This document shows, in pieces, positions 26,549 through 35,941 of a stretch of DNA of 42,886 nt. Below the pieces are notes generated by a model that was not told where the DNA came from, searched no databases, and was given only the letters and a program-made list of their open reading frames with translations. This DNA is from a virus. The number at the start of each line of letters is the position of its first letter. Position 1 is the first letter of the stretch. The stretch spans positions 1-42,886 of the IMG/VR virus record IMGVR_UViG_3300046003_003842; one strand, 5' to 3'. The translations under genes and the position numbers were made by a program.

Positions 26549-27787
26549 ATGTTTTTTATAAACGATCCCGAATACACCAAACACGGATATTATCTAGCTA
26601 ATGGGATAAAAACTTTTAGTAAATTTGAGGCATGGCAATTATCAGGCCACAATATTAATAAAATTAAATTTATTTTTAATGATGATGTGTTTTCTACAAT
26701 CGACACTACCAAAGAACCCAAAGAAGATATATACGAGTTGTATAAACAGAGAGCAACACAGTTAAGAAATGAATACGATTATCTAGTCCTAATTTATAGC
26801 GGTGGCATAGATAGTCACACTATTTTAGAAACATTCTTAGAAAATGATATTCATTTAAATGAGATTTGTACATTCTCAAACAATGACGTTGAATCTAAAA
26901 CAAGTAAATTTAATCAAGAAGTATACAATGCAGTTGTTCCATTTGTTGAGACATTAGACCTTAAAAAGTTAGGCACCAGGTTTCGATTTATAAATGTCGG
27001 TAAAATGATTATCGACCAGATGTCGGATTCATTTCACTTTGAGAATTTTGAATATTACAATAACATTCTTACAGCGTGGCGAACTGCTGTAAATAGTCAG
27101 GTGTTAAAATCTAAAATACCTGAACATAGGAAGCTATCAGAGGAAGGAAAAAGCGTCTGTTATATATGGGGGTACGATAAACCTACAGTTAAAATGGTAG
27201 ATCAAGAATATTTCTTAACCATTCCGGATGCATTTTCAGGTGGCATGGGTGCAAAACACTATATTAATAATCATTTAGCAACAGATAAGTTTAATAATTT
27301 TTATGACGAAGCATTTTACATTTGTAGAGAATTTCCAGAAATTTCAATTAAGCAAGGACACATGTTGGCAAATTTAATGTCGACAATAGACAGCAATGAC
27401 TCTCGAGTAAAAAATGTATGGGAAATACCTATCTTTGGACCATATGTGCAGTATAAAGACGGAACTGGACTTACTAGTCTATGGCTGTCTAAACCAGCTG
27501 TGGATAAATGCATATATCCGCGAGCATTGATGAGCAGATTCGGTGATGACAAGGTATACACGGGTAGCACACTTTTTTCTAAAAAAGATAATTGGTTTTA
27601 TAAATCCAATCATGAAAATAATACTAGATTTAATCAAAAAATGAACCAACTCATTAAAGAAAATCAAGGGTTATATTCATTTCGTCCAAAGAGTATCGCT
27701 AATCTCGGAGGCGACACTTTTGTCTTTGGGTTAGAACCTATCTTTAGTCATTATTACCCTATACGAAAAATACCGGAGTACATTTAA
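26549..27787 (+). CDS. PP-loop ATPase (asparagine-synthase-like) 1
   Basis: 412 residues. SGGIDS at 84-89 after strand YDYLVLIY is the PP-loop that binds ATP in N-type ATP pyrophosphatases (asparagine synthase, NAD synthase, tRNA-modifying enzymes). No glutaminase domain. The N-terminal part (YYLANGIKTFSKFEAW) is shared with the next gene, so this is a tandem duplication. Such enzymes adenylate a carbonyl or hydroxyl for amidation or thiolation; substrate unknown. Three bases after the Bug stop; its TAA overlaps the next ATG. Confidence 0.82.
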   Translation: MFFINDPEYTKHGYYLANGIKTFSKFEAWQLSGHNINKIKFIFNDDVFSTIDTTKEPKEDIYELYKQRATQLRNEYDYLVLIYSGGIDSHTILETFLENDIHLNEICTFSNNDVESKTSKFNQEVYNAVVPFVETLDLKKLGTRFRFINVGKMIIDQMSDSFHFENFEYYNNILTAWRTAVNSQVLKSKIPEHRKLSEEGKSVCYIWGYDKPTVKMVDQEYFLTIPDAFSGGMGAKHYINNHLATDKFNNFYDEAFYICREFPEISIKQGHMLANLMSTIDSNDSRVKNVWEIPIFGPYVQYKDGTGLTSLWLSKPAVDKCIYPRALMSRFGDDKVYTGSTLFSKKDNWFYKSNHENNTRFNQKMNQLIKENQGLYSFRPKSIANLGGDTFVFGLEPIFSHYYPIRKIPEYI

Positions 27788-29028
27788 TGTTTTTTAACAG
27801 TGATGAAAGTTTTACCAAATACGGATATTATCTTGTCCACGGAATAAAAACACTAAGCAAGTTTGAAGCATGGAAAATGTCAGGCGGAGATATGAATAAT
27901 GTTAAATTTATTTTTAACGACGACGTGTTCGAAAAAGAAGACTGGACCGTTGAACCTGATGAAGATATATATTCATTATATGCACAGAGGGCTATTCAAC
28001 TCAGAAACAACTACGACTATCTTGTACTAATGTACAGCGGCGGAATTGACAGTCATGTTATGTTAAAAACATTTTTAGACAATAATATTCAAGTAGATGA
28101 AATATGTACGTTTTCAAATAGTGATGTTGAAGAAAAAACAGGAAAATTAAATCAAGAAGTGTTTAACAAGGCCATTCCGTTTATTCAAGCATTAGATTTA
28201 AACAAACTAAGAACAAAATTTAGACATATAGATATTGGAAAATTAGTGATCGATCAGTGGAGTGATGAATTTTATTTTGAAAATTTTCATCATTTTTCAC
28301 ACGGTCCTCAATGGCATGTTATTCGAAGCCACAAATTTAAAGAAAGTATTAAAGATCATATGGACCTAAATTTGAAAGGAAAACGGGTATGCTATATATG
28401 GGGACACGATAAGCCTAATCTGTTTTTAAGAAACAATCAGTATTGTTATAAAGTAATTGATATTTGTGTTGATTTTGGGGCAAGACAATATGTTAATCAG
28501 ATAATGCTAAAGGAAAAATTTTTAAATTTTTACGATGAGGCATTTTATATATCTAGAGAATTTCCTAAAATCATTATAAAACAGTGTCATTTATTAGTTA
28601 GTAATTTGAAAAAAATTCCTAAAAATGATACAATAAGATTGCATTCTATTGGAGACTTAGCAAATACCGGTCCCTATGTAGTACATCATAAATTTAATGA
28701 TGCTGAAACTCTTTTTTATTTAGACAACTATAAATTCTTATCAAGGAATGAAATAATTAAAATAATATATCCTAACGAAATAGTTGAACTATTCGGAGAC
28801 GATAAGGTAAAAGGTAGTATGATTTTTTCAAAAAAAGATCGTTGGTTTTCTGAATCTAATCACCCAAACCAACAAAAATGGAACGATAAAATGCGTGATT
28901 TATTATCCAACAATGAAAAATATTATATGAATTTATTTGATAATGAGGGGCAAAAATATAAGGAATGGGGACCTTGTACCGTAGGTAGTCAACCTTATAT
29001 TATTGCAAAAGCGCAACAAGAAGAATAA
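27787..29028 (+). CDS. PP-loop ATPase (asparagine-synthase-like) 2
   Basis: 413 residues, tandem paralogue of the preceding gene over its whole length: SGGIDS again at 84-89, EICTFSN, NQEVFN and FYDEAFYISREFP blocks shared. Start overlaps the previous stop (TAATG). The copies have diverged strongly, so the duplication is old or each has a separate substrate. The next Bug gene starts directly after its TAA. Confidence 0.82.
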   Translation: MFFNSDESFTKYGYYLVHGIKTLSKFEAWKMSGGDMNNVKFIFNDDVFEKEDWTVEPDEDIYSLYAQRAIQLRNNYDYLVLMYSGGIDSHVMLKTFLDNNIQVDEICTFSNSDVEEKTGKLNQEVFNKAIPFIQALDLNKLRTKFRHIDIGKLVIDQWSDEFYFENFHHFSHGPQWHVIRSHKFKESIKDHMDLNLKGKRVCYIWGHDKPNLFLRNNQYCYKVIDICVDFGARQYVNQIMLKEKFLNFYDEAFYISREFPKIIIKQCHLLVSNLKKIPKNDTIRLHSIGDLANTGPYVVHHKFNDAETLFYLDNYKFLSRNEIIKIIYPNEIVELFGDDKVKGSMIFSKKDRWFSESNHPNQQKWNDKMRDLLSNNEKYYMNLFDNEGQKYKEWGPCTVGSQPYIIAKAQQEE

Positions 29029-29895
29029 ATGAAAAAAATTGTTATAACATTAATTTTATGCTTGTCACAGATTGCCAATGCACAACAAACAATCAAAATT
29101 ACAGTACCTTTTGCAGTAGGTGGTGCATTTGATGTAGTAGCGAGGATGTACGCAAAATTTGTAGAAAAAGAAATTGGTAAAGATGTATTGGTAGAAAATG
29201 TAACTGGCGCAGGTGGAATTATTGGGATGAGACACCATTTAAAATCTTCTCCGAATAATCTTATAATTACTAGCAGTTCTTTTTACTCTCATATCTTAAA
29301 AGAAGAATTTAGATTAAATGAGTTTGTACCTGTTTCAGTTATTGCAGAAGCACCGTTATTTCTAGTTGTAAATAAATCTAAAAACTTTACCTGCAAAAAA
29401 CTTAGGGTTTCTGATATTAAATATTCTATAGGAACAAATGGAAAAGACAGTATTACTTCTATTCCTGCAAATTTTGTAATTGAAAAATATCCTAACGTTT
29501 TAGAAATTCCATACAAAGGTATGTCTCAGGCATCGATGGATTTATTAGGAAATCATATTGATGCTATGTTTATTAGTGGCTTAGGATTGTATCGACATGA
29601 GTTTGATATACTTGCTACTACATCTAAAAAATCTTATGATAAAATTGTAACTTTAAAAGATTGTCTTGGGATTGAAAAAACAATACAAACACAATGGTTA
29701 ATGTTTGCTAGTCCTGGGTCTACTGAAGATTTTATAAGGCAAGTTAATTTACTTGCAATAAAGTTTGTAAATGATAAAGAAACACGAATATATTTTAAAG
29801 ATAACGGGATGTTACCAACTGCCAGTCCACTGTTGGATGTTTCTCGAGAATTAACTAATGAATTGGAAGATTGGAAAAAACTATATACAAAATAA
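29029..29895 (+). CDS. Bug/TctC-type periplasmic solute receptor 2
   Basis: 288 residues, signal peptide MKKIVITLILCLSQIANAQ, then VPFAVGGAFDVVAR and ENVTGAGGIIGMR. Paralogue of 25688 with the same two Cys positions and the LLGNHI block. The mirrored order Bug - PP - PP - Bug suggests duplication of a Bug/PP unit. Likely located in the periplasm; ligand unknown. Confidence 0.88.
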   Translation: MKKIVITLILCLSQIANAQQTIKITVPFAVGGAFDVVARMYAKFVEKEIGKDVLVENVTGAGGIIGMRHHLKSSPNNLIITSSSFYSHILKEEFRLNEFVPVSVIAEAPLFLVVNKSKNFTCKKLRVSDIKYSIGTNGKDSITSIPANFVIEKYPNVLEIPYKGMSQASMDLLGNHIDAMFISGLGLYRHEFDILATTSKKSYDKIVTLKDCLGIEKTIQTQWLMFASPGSTEDFIRQVNLLAIKFVNDKETRIYFKDNGMLPTASPLLDVSRELTNELEDWKKLYTK

Positions 29896-29973
29896 AAAGA
29901 TGAGTTTGTTAAGGATCCGGGGAATAGTTAGTAAACTTTACTGCATTGGAGAATTTAATATTTTTGAAAATGG

Positions 29974-30002
29974 TTGACATTAACTCATTTTAATGTTATA
30001 AT
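29974..30002 (+). promoter_or_regulatory. Consensus sigma-70-type promoter
   Basis: TTGACA (29974-29979), 17-base spacer, TATAAT (29997-30002). An early-type promoter inside the accessory block; it coincides with a false TTG start. Confidence 0.92.
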
Positions 30003-30027
30003 AGCTGACACACAGGGACATCAATAT

Positions 30028-30822
30028 ATGAAATTTTCTTTTACATTGCTAATAGCTTTGTTTATTGTTAGTTTGCAGGGCTGTGCCACTGCTGGGAATC
30101 AGGTTATTAGTAATAATTATTATGATAACAAAGATGTCTCGTTAAAAGTTGAAATACACAAAGTTAACGAAAATATAACTAATGCACCTACTGTAATTCT
30201 ATTGCATAATTGCGCAGGGATAAGAGGGAACCATTTGGCTAGTTGGGTACAGGATTTAAATTCTTGGGGATACAATGCTGTGATCATCGATGCATTTGGA
30301 TCACGAGGAATTAGATCTGTATGTCTAAACACTTTTACTTTTCCACGATTACAATTTTCTCGGGATGCATATTACGTAGCAAAATGGATTAAATCTCAGT
30401 CCTGGGGCAGCGGCAAAATCGCAGTTATGGGTTACAGTTTTGGAGCAGGTGCGGTTCTACAAATGGTGAGTCCTAATACAGTAAAACAGGAATTTGGAGA
30501 TGTTGTAATTAGTGCAGGCGTTGCATTCTATCCGGACTGTCCGCAAATGGGATATCAACCAGGGGTCGTTCCTATACAGTTTCATTTAGGCGGTAAAGAC
30601 GATATTTCGCCTCCTCAGCAGTGTATTGATCTAGCTAGGTCTCAGTGGAAAGATAAAGCAATTATAGAATACTATAAAGATGCATTGCACGGATTTGACA
30701 TGCCGGGGATGAATCAAATAGTACAATTTCAAACAGGTTCAAAATTAGTAGCATGGTCTGAAAAAGACAATCAAACAGCAAGAGCGAGAACAAAGATATT
30801 TTTAGATGAAAAATTAAAATAA
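30028..30822 (+). CDS. Lipoprotein alpha/beta hydrolase (dienelactone-hydrolase family)
   Basis: 264 residues. Lipobox LQGC gives lipidated Cys19. Alpha/beta-hydrolase triad: Ser137 (GYSFGAG), Asp191/192 (LGGKDDISPP) and His221 (DALHGFD). Predic­ted to be membrane-tethered in the periplasm or outer membrane. Substrate unknown; an ester or lactone is likely. ATG at 30028 after AGGGACATCAATAT; the longer frame begins inside the -35 box. Ends overlapping a convergent oxygenase gene. Confidence 0.87.
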   Translation: MKFSFTLLIALFIVSLQGCATAGNQVISNNYYDNKDVSLKVEIHKVNENITNAPTVILLHNCAGIRGNHLASWVQDLNSWGYNAVIIDAFGSRGIRSVCLNTFTFPRLQFSRDAYYVAKWIKSQSWGSGKIAVMGYSFGAGAVLQMVSPNTVKQEFGDVVISAGVAFYPDCPQMGYQPGVVPIQFHLGGKDDISPPQQCIDLARSQWKDKAIIEYYKDALHGFDMPGMNQIVQFQTGSKLVAWSEKDNQTARARTKIFLDEKLK

Positions 30823-31332
30823 TTTATCTGTAACGGCAACTAGATGTATTCTATCAATATCAGAACAATTTATAAATGTATGTTTTTCTTTGGTGTTGAT
30901 AAAATAACTAGAACCGTTTGCAGGTAGATGCTCTATGATTTTCTGTTCCGGAAAATACATTAGACAGTTTGGATCAGTTACCACAGGAATATGAATCCTG
31001 GGTAATGGATCTTTATGAATACTATAACAAGTTTTAGATTTAACCAGCATTAGTCTTGCCCTAAATACTGGACTGGGCAACGAATTTAACCATTTCTCAA
31101 TGTAAGAACCTTTTAGGTCTGGCTGGATGTACGTGTACTCTTTTTCGTTGAGAATGTACCCAATTCGAAATATTCGGCCGCAGGGTGTATACCAATCAGT
31201 AACATTGGGGTTGTTGGTCTGTAGTGCAAGTTGAAGAGTCTGATCCCTGAACGGAACTCGGGTTATCAACTCTTTGCACTCGTTTACAAGTTCTTCAAAA
31301 TGTTTAAACTCCGATAGCTGTTGTATGGTCAT
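30814..31332 (-). CDS. 2OG-Fe(II)/aspartyl-hydroxylase-like oxygenase
   Basis: About 172 residues from ATG 31332 (alternative GTG at 31350). His106-x-Asp108 (YSIHKDPL), His151 (EKHTFIN) and Arg161 (DRIHLVA) form the expected facial triad and 2OG-binding residue; GSSYFINT is the strand before the distal His. A TAAATA-type element lies just ahead of the ATG. Divergent from the PP-loop gene at 31396. Substrate unknown. Confidence 0.75.
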   Translation of the reverse strand: MTIQQLSEFKHFEELVNECKELITRVPFRDQTLQLALQTNNPNVTDWYTPCGRIFRIGYILNEKEYTYIQPDLKGSYIEKWLNSLPSPVFRARLMLVKSKTCYSIHKDPLPRIHIPVVTDPNCLMYFPEQKIIEHLPANGSSYFINTKEKHTFINCSDIDRIHLVAVTDKLF

Positions 31333-31359
31333 AAAATATTTAGTTAACACCTACCCACC

Positions 31360-31367
31360 GATAAATA
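31360..31367 (+). promoter_or_regulatory. Late-type promoter GATAAATA
   Basis: One mismatch to TATAAATA, 28 bases ahead of the GTG start at 31396, with AAAGG between. Would drive the plus-strand enzyme run. Confidence 0.5.
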
Positions 31368-31395
31368 TTTCAACTTTACACTAAAGGGTCCTTCT

Positions 31396-32364
31396 GTGGA
31401 ATTAATTAAAGACAACTATCTTCGAGGCTTTGGCACAGGCAACACCTGGCATGTTGAGATTGACCCCCCTAAAAGAAAAGTAAAATCTTATTTCGAAGAA
31501 ACATTGATCACTGCTGAATATATGTACGCTAATAAGACAGGAAAACTTCTGTTAATGCTCAGTGGCGGTCTGGACAGCGAATATGTTTTTAGAGTATTTC
31601 ATCATTTAAAATTTGATTTCACCCCTGTAATTATTAGGTTTGTTGGCAAACACTATCACGAAGATTATAATGCCCACGATACAAAACAGGCTTTTAAACT
31701 ATGTGCATACTTTAATGTTACTCCTACTGTAATTAAATTTGACCTTGATAAATTTGTTGATAGCGGAGAACTATTTGAACTCATGCACCGATTTCGGGCT
31801 GGAGGGTTTGGTGTTGCCAGTATAATAAAAGTTGTAGAATCACTAGACGGGTTTACAGTCTATGGAAATGATCCGCCTTATATGAGATACAATGAAACAT
31901 TAAAGGTATGGCAACTTGAGGAAGAAGAAAAAATTCATGCAATATTAAGATGCTACCAAGGATTAAATTTAAACGGTTGTCCTTTCTTTCTATCTTACAC
32001 TCCGGAAATGATGTTATCATTTTTACTGGATCCTACTATTGCTAAATTAGCAAACGGCGAGTTTCCAGGTAAAACAGGAACTAATTCCAGCAAGTCATAT
32101 GTGTTCAATAACGGATCTGGGTTTAATATGGATCATTACAATTTCGATCTTGCTAAAACTCTGCATTCTCAAGGGGCAGTGAATAGATATGATAACTTTC
32201 CTAGAATCAAACTTCATGGATTTGAAATTGTTGCTGGACTGCCGTGGTTTCAAAGTCAAGAAGAAGTAAAGAAACATTTTAATATATTTGATAATCCAAT
32301 CTATCTAGGATGCTATAAAGAAAATTATCACGATGTTGTTAAAAGATTATCAATATATCAATAA
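31396..32364 (+). CDS. PP-loop ATPase (asparagine-synthase-like) 3
   Basis: 322 residues, GTG start after AAAGGGTCCTTCT. SGGLDS at 56-61 (LLLMLSGGLDSEYVF). The N terminus NYLRGFGTGNTW and the middle (VIIRF, YNAHDTK, FPGKTGTNSSKSY) recur in the gene at 34530, so these two are paralogues of each other and more distant from the 26.5-29 kb pair. Predicted AMP-forming ligase or amidotransferase-like domain without glutaminase. First gene of the biosynthetic run. Confidence 0.82.
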   Translation: MELIKDNYLRGFGTGNTWHVEIDPPKRKVKSYFEETLITAEYMYANKTGKLLLMLSGGLDSEYVFRVFHHLKFDFTPVIIRFVGKHYHEDYNAHDTKQAFKLCAYFNVTPTVIKFDLDKFVDSGELFELMHRFRAGGFGVASIIKVVESLDGFTVYGNDPPYMRYNETLKVWQLEEEEKIHAILRCYQGLNLNGCPFFLSYTPEMMLSFLLDPTIAKLANGEFPGKTGTNSSKSYVFNNGSGFNMDHYNFDLAKTLHSQGAVNRYDNFPRIKLHGFEIVAGLPWFQSQEEVKKHFNIFDNPIYLGCYKENYHDVVKRLSIYQ

Positions 32365-32372
32365 GGACTAGA

Positions 32373-33245
32373 ATGTTCCCAACCGAAGAAATAGATAAAT
32401 TAGGAAATAAATTAATAGTCAATCATAGTAAATTAGACTTTTCCCCCGCCTATTCTTTTTTCCTAAGACAACAGGCCGATTTAGTAGATAGTGGACAATG
32501 TGCTCCGTGTACATACTGGGAAGATGCAAACAGTGAAATACTCTGGATAGAACTCGACGGGAAAATAATAGGGTCTAGTTGTTTTACTACCAAGCTCATT
32601 AAGAATCCAATGTTTCCGTCAATCTATACTCATTCAACATTTGTAGATGTTCAATATAGAAGAAGAGGAATACAAAAAATATTATTCAAACATTTTCAAA
32701 ATATTGCCAGACAATACAAGTGCCGTGCAATTAGTCAAACTATCAAAATCAACAATATTCCAAGATTAACAGGAGCAAAAGCAGACGGACTGAATATTTT
32801 AATTTCAATTTTTGAAAAAAATATACCTACTAAAAAGTATTTAGAAGATAATGTTAAAATAGATCAAGACCCGATAGGAAAACCTATTTTTGAATATTTT
32901 AAAAAAGAAAAAATAAGATTTAAAAATCATCTTATCGGGTTAGGACACAGCGAAGCGATAGCAGCAGCCCTAACATCATTTGATGAACACACCCTAGGAT
33001 TAATGTGGGTTGAAGATCAAGGTAATATTAAAAACATTGTTTCATTCAATAACACTGAAATTAAAAAAGGTGTTTTGTCTATATATACCGCTGATTCATA
33101 TGAATATGTTGATGCATTAGCAACATATTTTAATTGTTCAATAGCCGTGATAAAATTAAGTATCAAAGATTTTGAAAGAATAAAAACTATGAAAGACCAT
33201 GGATTTGATCATGCGTACTTTGTGCTATATAAACAGATTACATGA
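32373..33245 (+). CDS. GNAT-family acyltransferase
   Basis: 290 residues, larger than a single GNAT. FVDVQYRRRGIQKILFKHFQ at about 90-110 is motif A with the acyl-CoA pyrophosphate loop (RRRGIQK). The C-terminal half (after 150) could be a second, degenerate GNAT fold. With an acyl carrier protein in the same run, the donor could be acyl-CoA or acyl-ACP. ATG at 32373, AAGGACTAGA upstream. Confidence 0.75.
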   Translation: MFPTEEIDKLGNKLIVNHSKLDFSPAYSFFLRQQADLVDSGQCAPCTYWEDANSEILWIELDGKIIGSSCFTTKLIKNPMFPSIYTHSTFVDVQYRRRGIQKILFKHFQNIARQYKCRAISQTIKINNIPRLTGAKADGLNILISIFEKNIPTKKYLEDNVKIDQDPIGKPIFEYFKKEKIRFKNHLIGLGHSEAIAAALTSFDEHTLGLMWVEDQGNIKNIVSFNNTEIKKGVLSIYTADSYEYVDALATYFNCSIAVIKLSIKDFERIKTMKDHGFDHAYFVLYKQIT

Positions 33246-33280
33246 AAAATAAAATGATATGTTAAAAGGTAAAAATTTGA

Positions 33281-34174
33281 ATGTTTAAAAATCCGCCGAT
33301 AGTATATGCTCACAAATCTGCTTTAAACAACGGACATTTCGTAACTAAGGATGTTCTAATTCTTAAAGACAACGATCAATATTCTATAAAAAGTAGAGAA
33401 TGTCCTCACCGCGGCTATGTTATGCAAGAACCTGGTGATATTGTTAAAACCGTTGTATGCAAACTACACGGCTTTGCTTGGGATAATCAAGGAAGGCCTT
33501 TAGAGAATAAATTAGATTCATGTAGAAATCATTTTTATAAATTAAGCCACTATGGAGAGTTGACTCTCGGACAGTCCGGACTAGTGTTTCAAAACTTTAA
33601 AGAAAAAACTAATTCTGAATGGGTTGAGGCACTAGGTAAGATTACCGATCTTGAATTTACTAGAACTATAATAGGAGAAAGTACTGGAAGCTGGTTATGG
33701 ATGATGGAACAATTAACTGATGTCTTGCATTTCAGACAAAATGGAATTCATGCTAGACAAAGTTTAGAAACTCCTCTAGACGGATATCACTTAGATCAAT
33801 CATTAGAAGACGGATGTTCTATACAGAAATATACTAATGTTAACGGTATCCCCGGGTATTGGGTTTTTCTTTATCCCGGATACGGTATTGAATTTGAACC
33901 TGGAAAACTATTGATAACTAGAATAATTCCAAAAAATGAAAATCAAGAATTTGGATTTGATTGGGAAATGCAACTTTACTACTCTCCCTGGGTTGATCAC
34001 AACAGTAGAAAAGAATGGGAAAAATGTGTAGAGGTATACTACGAAGATATAGAAGCTGTTGAAAAAATAAAACGACCTTTCTTCCCCCTAAAGCGTATGA
34101 TTAACGACTATGAAAGACAAATGCAACACTGGGGTGAGTGGTATTTAAAAAATTTAAAGAAAGAACAAGAATGA
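33281..34174 (+). CDS. Rieske non-heme iron oxygenase
   Basis: 297 residues. Rieske [2Fe-2S] ligands Cys41-x-His43 (CPHRG) and Cys60-x2-His63 (CKLHGFAWD). Catalytic domain with Asp147-x2-His150 and His157 (TDVLHFRQNGIH); the gap between the two His is longer than the usual four residues. Such enzymes hydroxylate, demethylate or desaturate small molecules using electrons from a reductase, which is not encoded nearby. AAAAGGTAAAAATTTG precedes the ATG. Overlaps speD by ATGA. Confidence 0.88.
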   Translation: MFKNPPIVYAHKSALNNGHFVTKDVLILKDNDQYSIKSRECPHRGYVMQEPGDIVKTVVCKLHGFAWDNQGRPLENKLDSCRNHFYKLSHYGELTLGQSGLVFQNFKEKTNSEWVEALGKITDLEFTRTIIGESTGSWLWMMEQLTDVLHFRQNGIHARQSLETPLDGYHLDQSLEDGCSIQKYTNVNGIPGYWVFLYPGYGIEFEPGKLLITRIIPKNENQEFGFDWEMQLYYSPWVDHNSRKEWEKCVEVYYEDIEAVEKIKRPFFPLKRMINDYERQMQHWGEWYLKNLKKEQE

Positions 34175-34530
34175 GTACATATTGGGGATATCATTTAATG
34201 CTAGACTGTAGTGGTTGCGGCGGTATAACAGATATTGACAACATACAAGCGTTTGTAAAAAAACTAGTAACTGCTATCGATATGGTAGCAGTAGGCGAAC
34301 CGTGGATTGAACGTACTGCTATAGGAATCCCTGATAAAGAAGGATTCAGCATGTACCAACTAATTGTTACCAGCAATATCTCCGCACACTTTATTGACGA
34401 AGCTAGACACATCTATCTAGATGTATTCAGCTGTAAAGAATTTGATATCGAAACAGTAAAAGCAGTTGTTACAACTTACTTCAACCCGACAAAAATGAAG
34501 GTTAATTTTGTAACACGTAACGCAGACTAA
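34171..34530 (+). CDS. speD: S-adenosylmethionine decarboxylase-like protein
   Basis: 119 residues, the size of class 1B AdoMetDC. Ser68 (TSNISAHF), His73 and Cys88 (LDVFSCKEFD) have exactly the spacing of the family's pyruvoyl Ser63, His68 and Cys83; the residue before the Ser is Thr rather than Glu. Self-cleavage would give decarboxylated AdoMet for aminopropyl transfer (spermidine). Such genes are known in marine T4-like phages. ATG overlaps the Rieske stop; its TAA overlaps the next ATG, so it is tightly embedded in the enzyme run. Confidence 0.88.
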   Translation: MSTYWGYHLMLDCSGCGGITDIDNIQAFVKKLVTAIDMVAVGEPWIERTAIGIPDKEGFSMYQLIVTSNISAHFIDEARHIYLDVFSCKEFDIETVKAVVTTYFNPTKMKVNFVTRNAD

Positions 34531-35399
34531 TGCTTCCTTTATCAAAAAATAACTATATTCAACATAGTGGTACTGGCAGTAACTTTACTATTAAATTAGA
34601 TTTATTACCGCAGGCTACAAACTACTATGAAGAGAGTATCCTTGCCGCCGAAGAAGTCTATAGTATTAAAGAAGGTCCTTTGTACATAATGTATAGTGGT
34701 GGATTAGACAGCGAATTTGTTCTAAGTGTTTTTTTAGAATTAAGAATGGATGTTACTCCTGTAATCATCCGCATGGGCGATTACAACGCACACGATATCA
34801 AGTATGCTACAGATTTTTGTCAAGCAAAGAATCTTATTCCTAAAATTATAGATATAGATTTTGACAAGTTTGTCACCAGCGAAAAGATCTTAGATATAGC
34901 ACTCGAGTCTCGCTCTATGTTATATCAAAGACCTGTTACTGCTTATGTAGCAGGACAACTGGATGGTACCGTAATACTAGGCGACGGCGAGCCTTATATT
35001 AATTTAGACAATACTAATAATACCTGGAATTTAATTATAGACGAACACGATTTTGCGGTATGTAACTACTTACTTAATCGTCAAATTCCTTGCGTTCCGC
35101 ATTTTAATAGATATCGCCCTGAAATGATGTCATCTTATATGTTAGATCCAAGGATGCGTGGACTTGCCGAACATAGATATCCGGGCAAGTTGGGATCTAA
35201 CTCTAGCAAAGCATACATATATAATCGTTGTAGCCCATTTACATTAGTGCCGCGTCAAAAGTATACAGGCTACGAGCTAATAGAAAAAAGTAAAATCTTT
35301 AATCACCCTGTCCTTGCGAAATTAAAAGAACAATGTAAAAATTACAACGGACTAGTAGCATTTAACTATCACGAATTTATACGAGATTACATTCAATGA
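34530..35399 (+). CDS. PP-loop ATPase (asparagine-synthase-like) 4
   Basis: 289 residues. SGGLDS at 56-61 (LYIMYSGGLDSEFVL), N terminus NNYIQHSGTGSN, then VIIRMGDYNAHDIKYA and YPGKLGSNSSKAY: paralogue of 31396. Start overlaps the speD stop; end overlaps the next ATG. Predicted ATP-dependent ligase-type enzyme. Confidence 0.82.
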   Translation: MLPLSKNNYIQHSGTGSNFTIKLDLLPQATNYYEESILAAEEVYSIKEGPLYIMYSGGLDSEFVLSVFLELRMDVTPVIIRMGDYNAHDIKYATDFCQAKNLIPKIIDIDFDKFVTSEKILDIALESRSMLYQRPVTAYVAGQLDGTVILGDGEPYINLDNTNNTWNLIIDEHDFAVCNYLLNRQIPCVPHFNRYRPEMMSSYMLDPRMRGLAEHRYPGKLGSNSSKAYIYNRCSPFTLVPRQKYTGYELIEKSKIFNHPVLAKLKEQCKNYNGLVAFNYHEFIRDYIQ

Positions 35400-35941
35400 A
35401 AATAATAACATGGGCACCCGGAACTAACGCAGAATACGACGAATTATTCGAGTCGTTGCGGGCTGGCCATTATGCTGATACTAGTCACCGCTTGTGGAAA
35501 AATTATGCTAGAGAAGAATTTAAAGATGCTGTGGCATTAACTATCTATTTTGATAATAACAATGCTCCTGAATTATGTTCTAGTATTAGTTCAAGAGCTT
35601 GTTGGCCTACTGGTGCCTATAGAATATTAAATCGTATGTGGAAGTGTAATAATAAAAAGCAGTTCCTAAGAAGAATCAGTGACTGTGTTGGCCGATCAGC
35701 TGAGAGCCAAATTAAATGGCTAAATGCTCACATGGAGCCTGAATTGTATTTTTGTAGTAGGCAAACGAATTACTGGGATAAATGGACCATTAATAGTTTT
35801 AGAGAGCAGTTTAATATTATTTTTAATACAGATTCTTTTAAATACCTTACATGCCCAAATGAATGCGATGATTCGTGTTGGCAGACTATCATATATAGTG
35901 GCAACGAGAAGTTATTAGAAGAATGGAAAAGACATCAATAA
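35396..35941 (+). CDS. Possible GNAT-like protein (181 aa)
   Basis: MKIITWAPGTNAEYDELFES followed by TIYFDNNNAPELCSSISSRA, where a strand meets the residues usual for a GNAT core, and an Arg-rich segment (KKQFLRRISDCVGRS). Overall it resembles the protein at 37241 in length and layout. Assignment is weak. Cys-rich end (CPNECDDSCW). Overlaps the PP-loop gene by ATGA and the desaturase gene by 19 bases. Confidence 0.6.
   Translation: MKIITWAPGTNAEYDELFESLRAGHYADTSHRLWKNYAREEFKDAVALTIYFDNNNAPELCSSISSRACWPTGAYRILNRMWKCNNKKQFLRRISDCVGRSAESQIKWLNAHMEPELYFCSRQTNYWDKWTINSFREQFNIIFNTDSFKYLTCPNECDDSCWQTIIYSGNEKLLEEWKRHQ

Noticed and set aside
29974-30027. Longer TTG start for the lipoprotein hydrolase
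   Set aside because: It starts inside the promoter; the ATG at 30028 begins a proper lipoprotein signal peptide.
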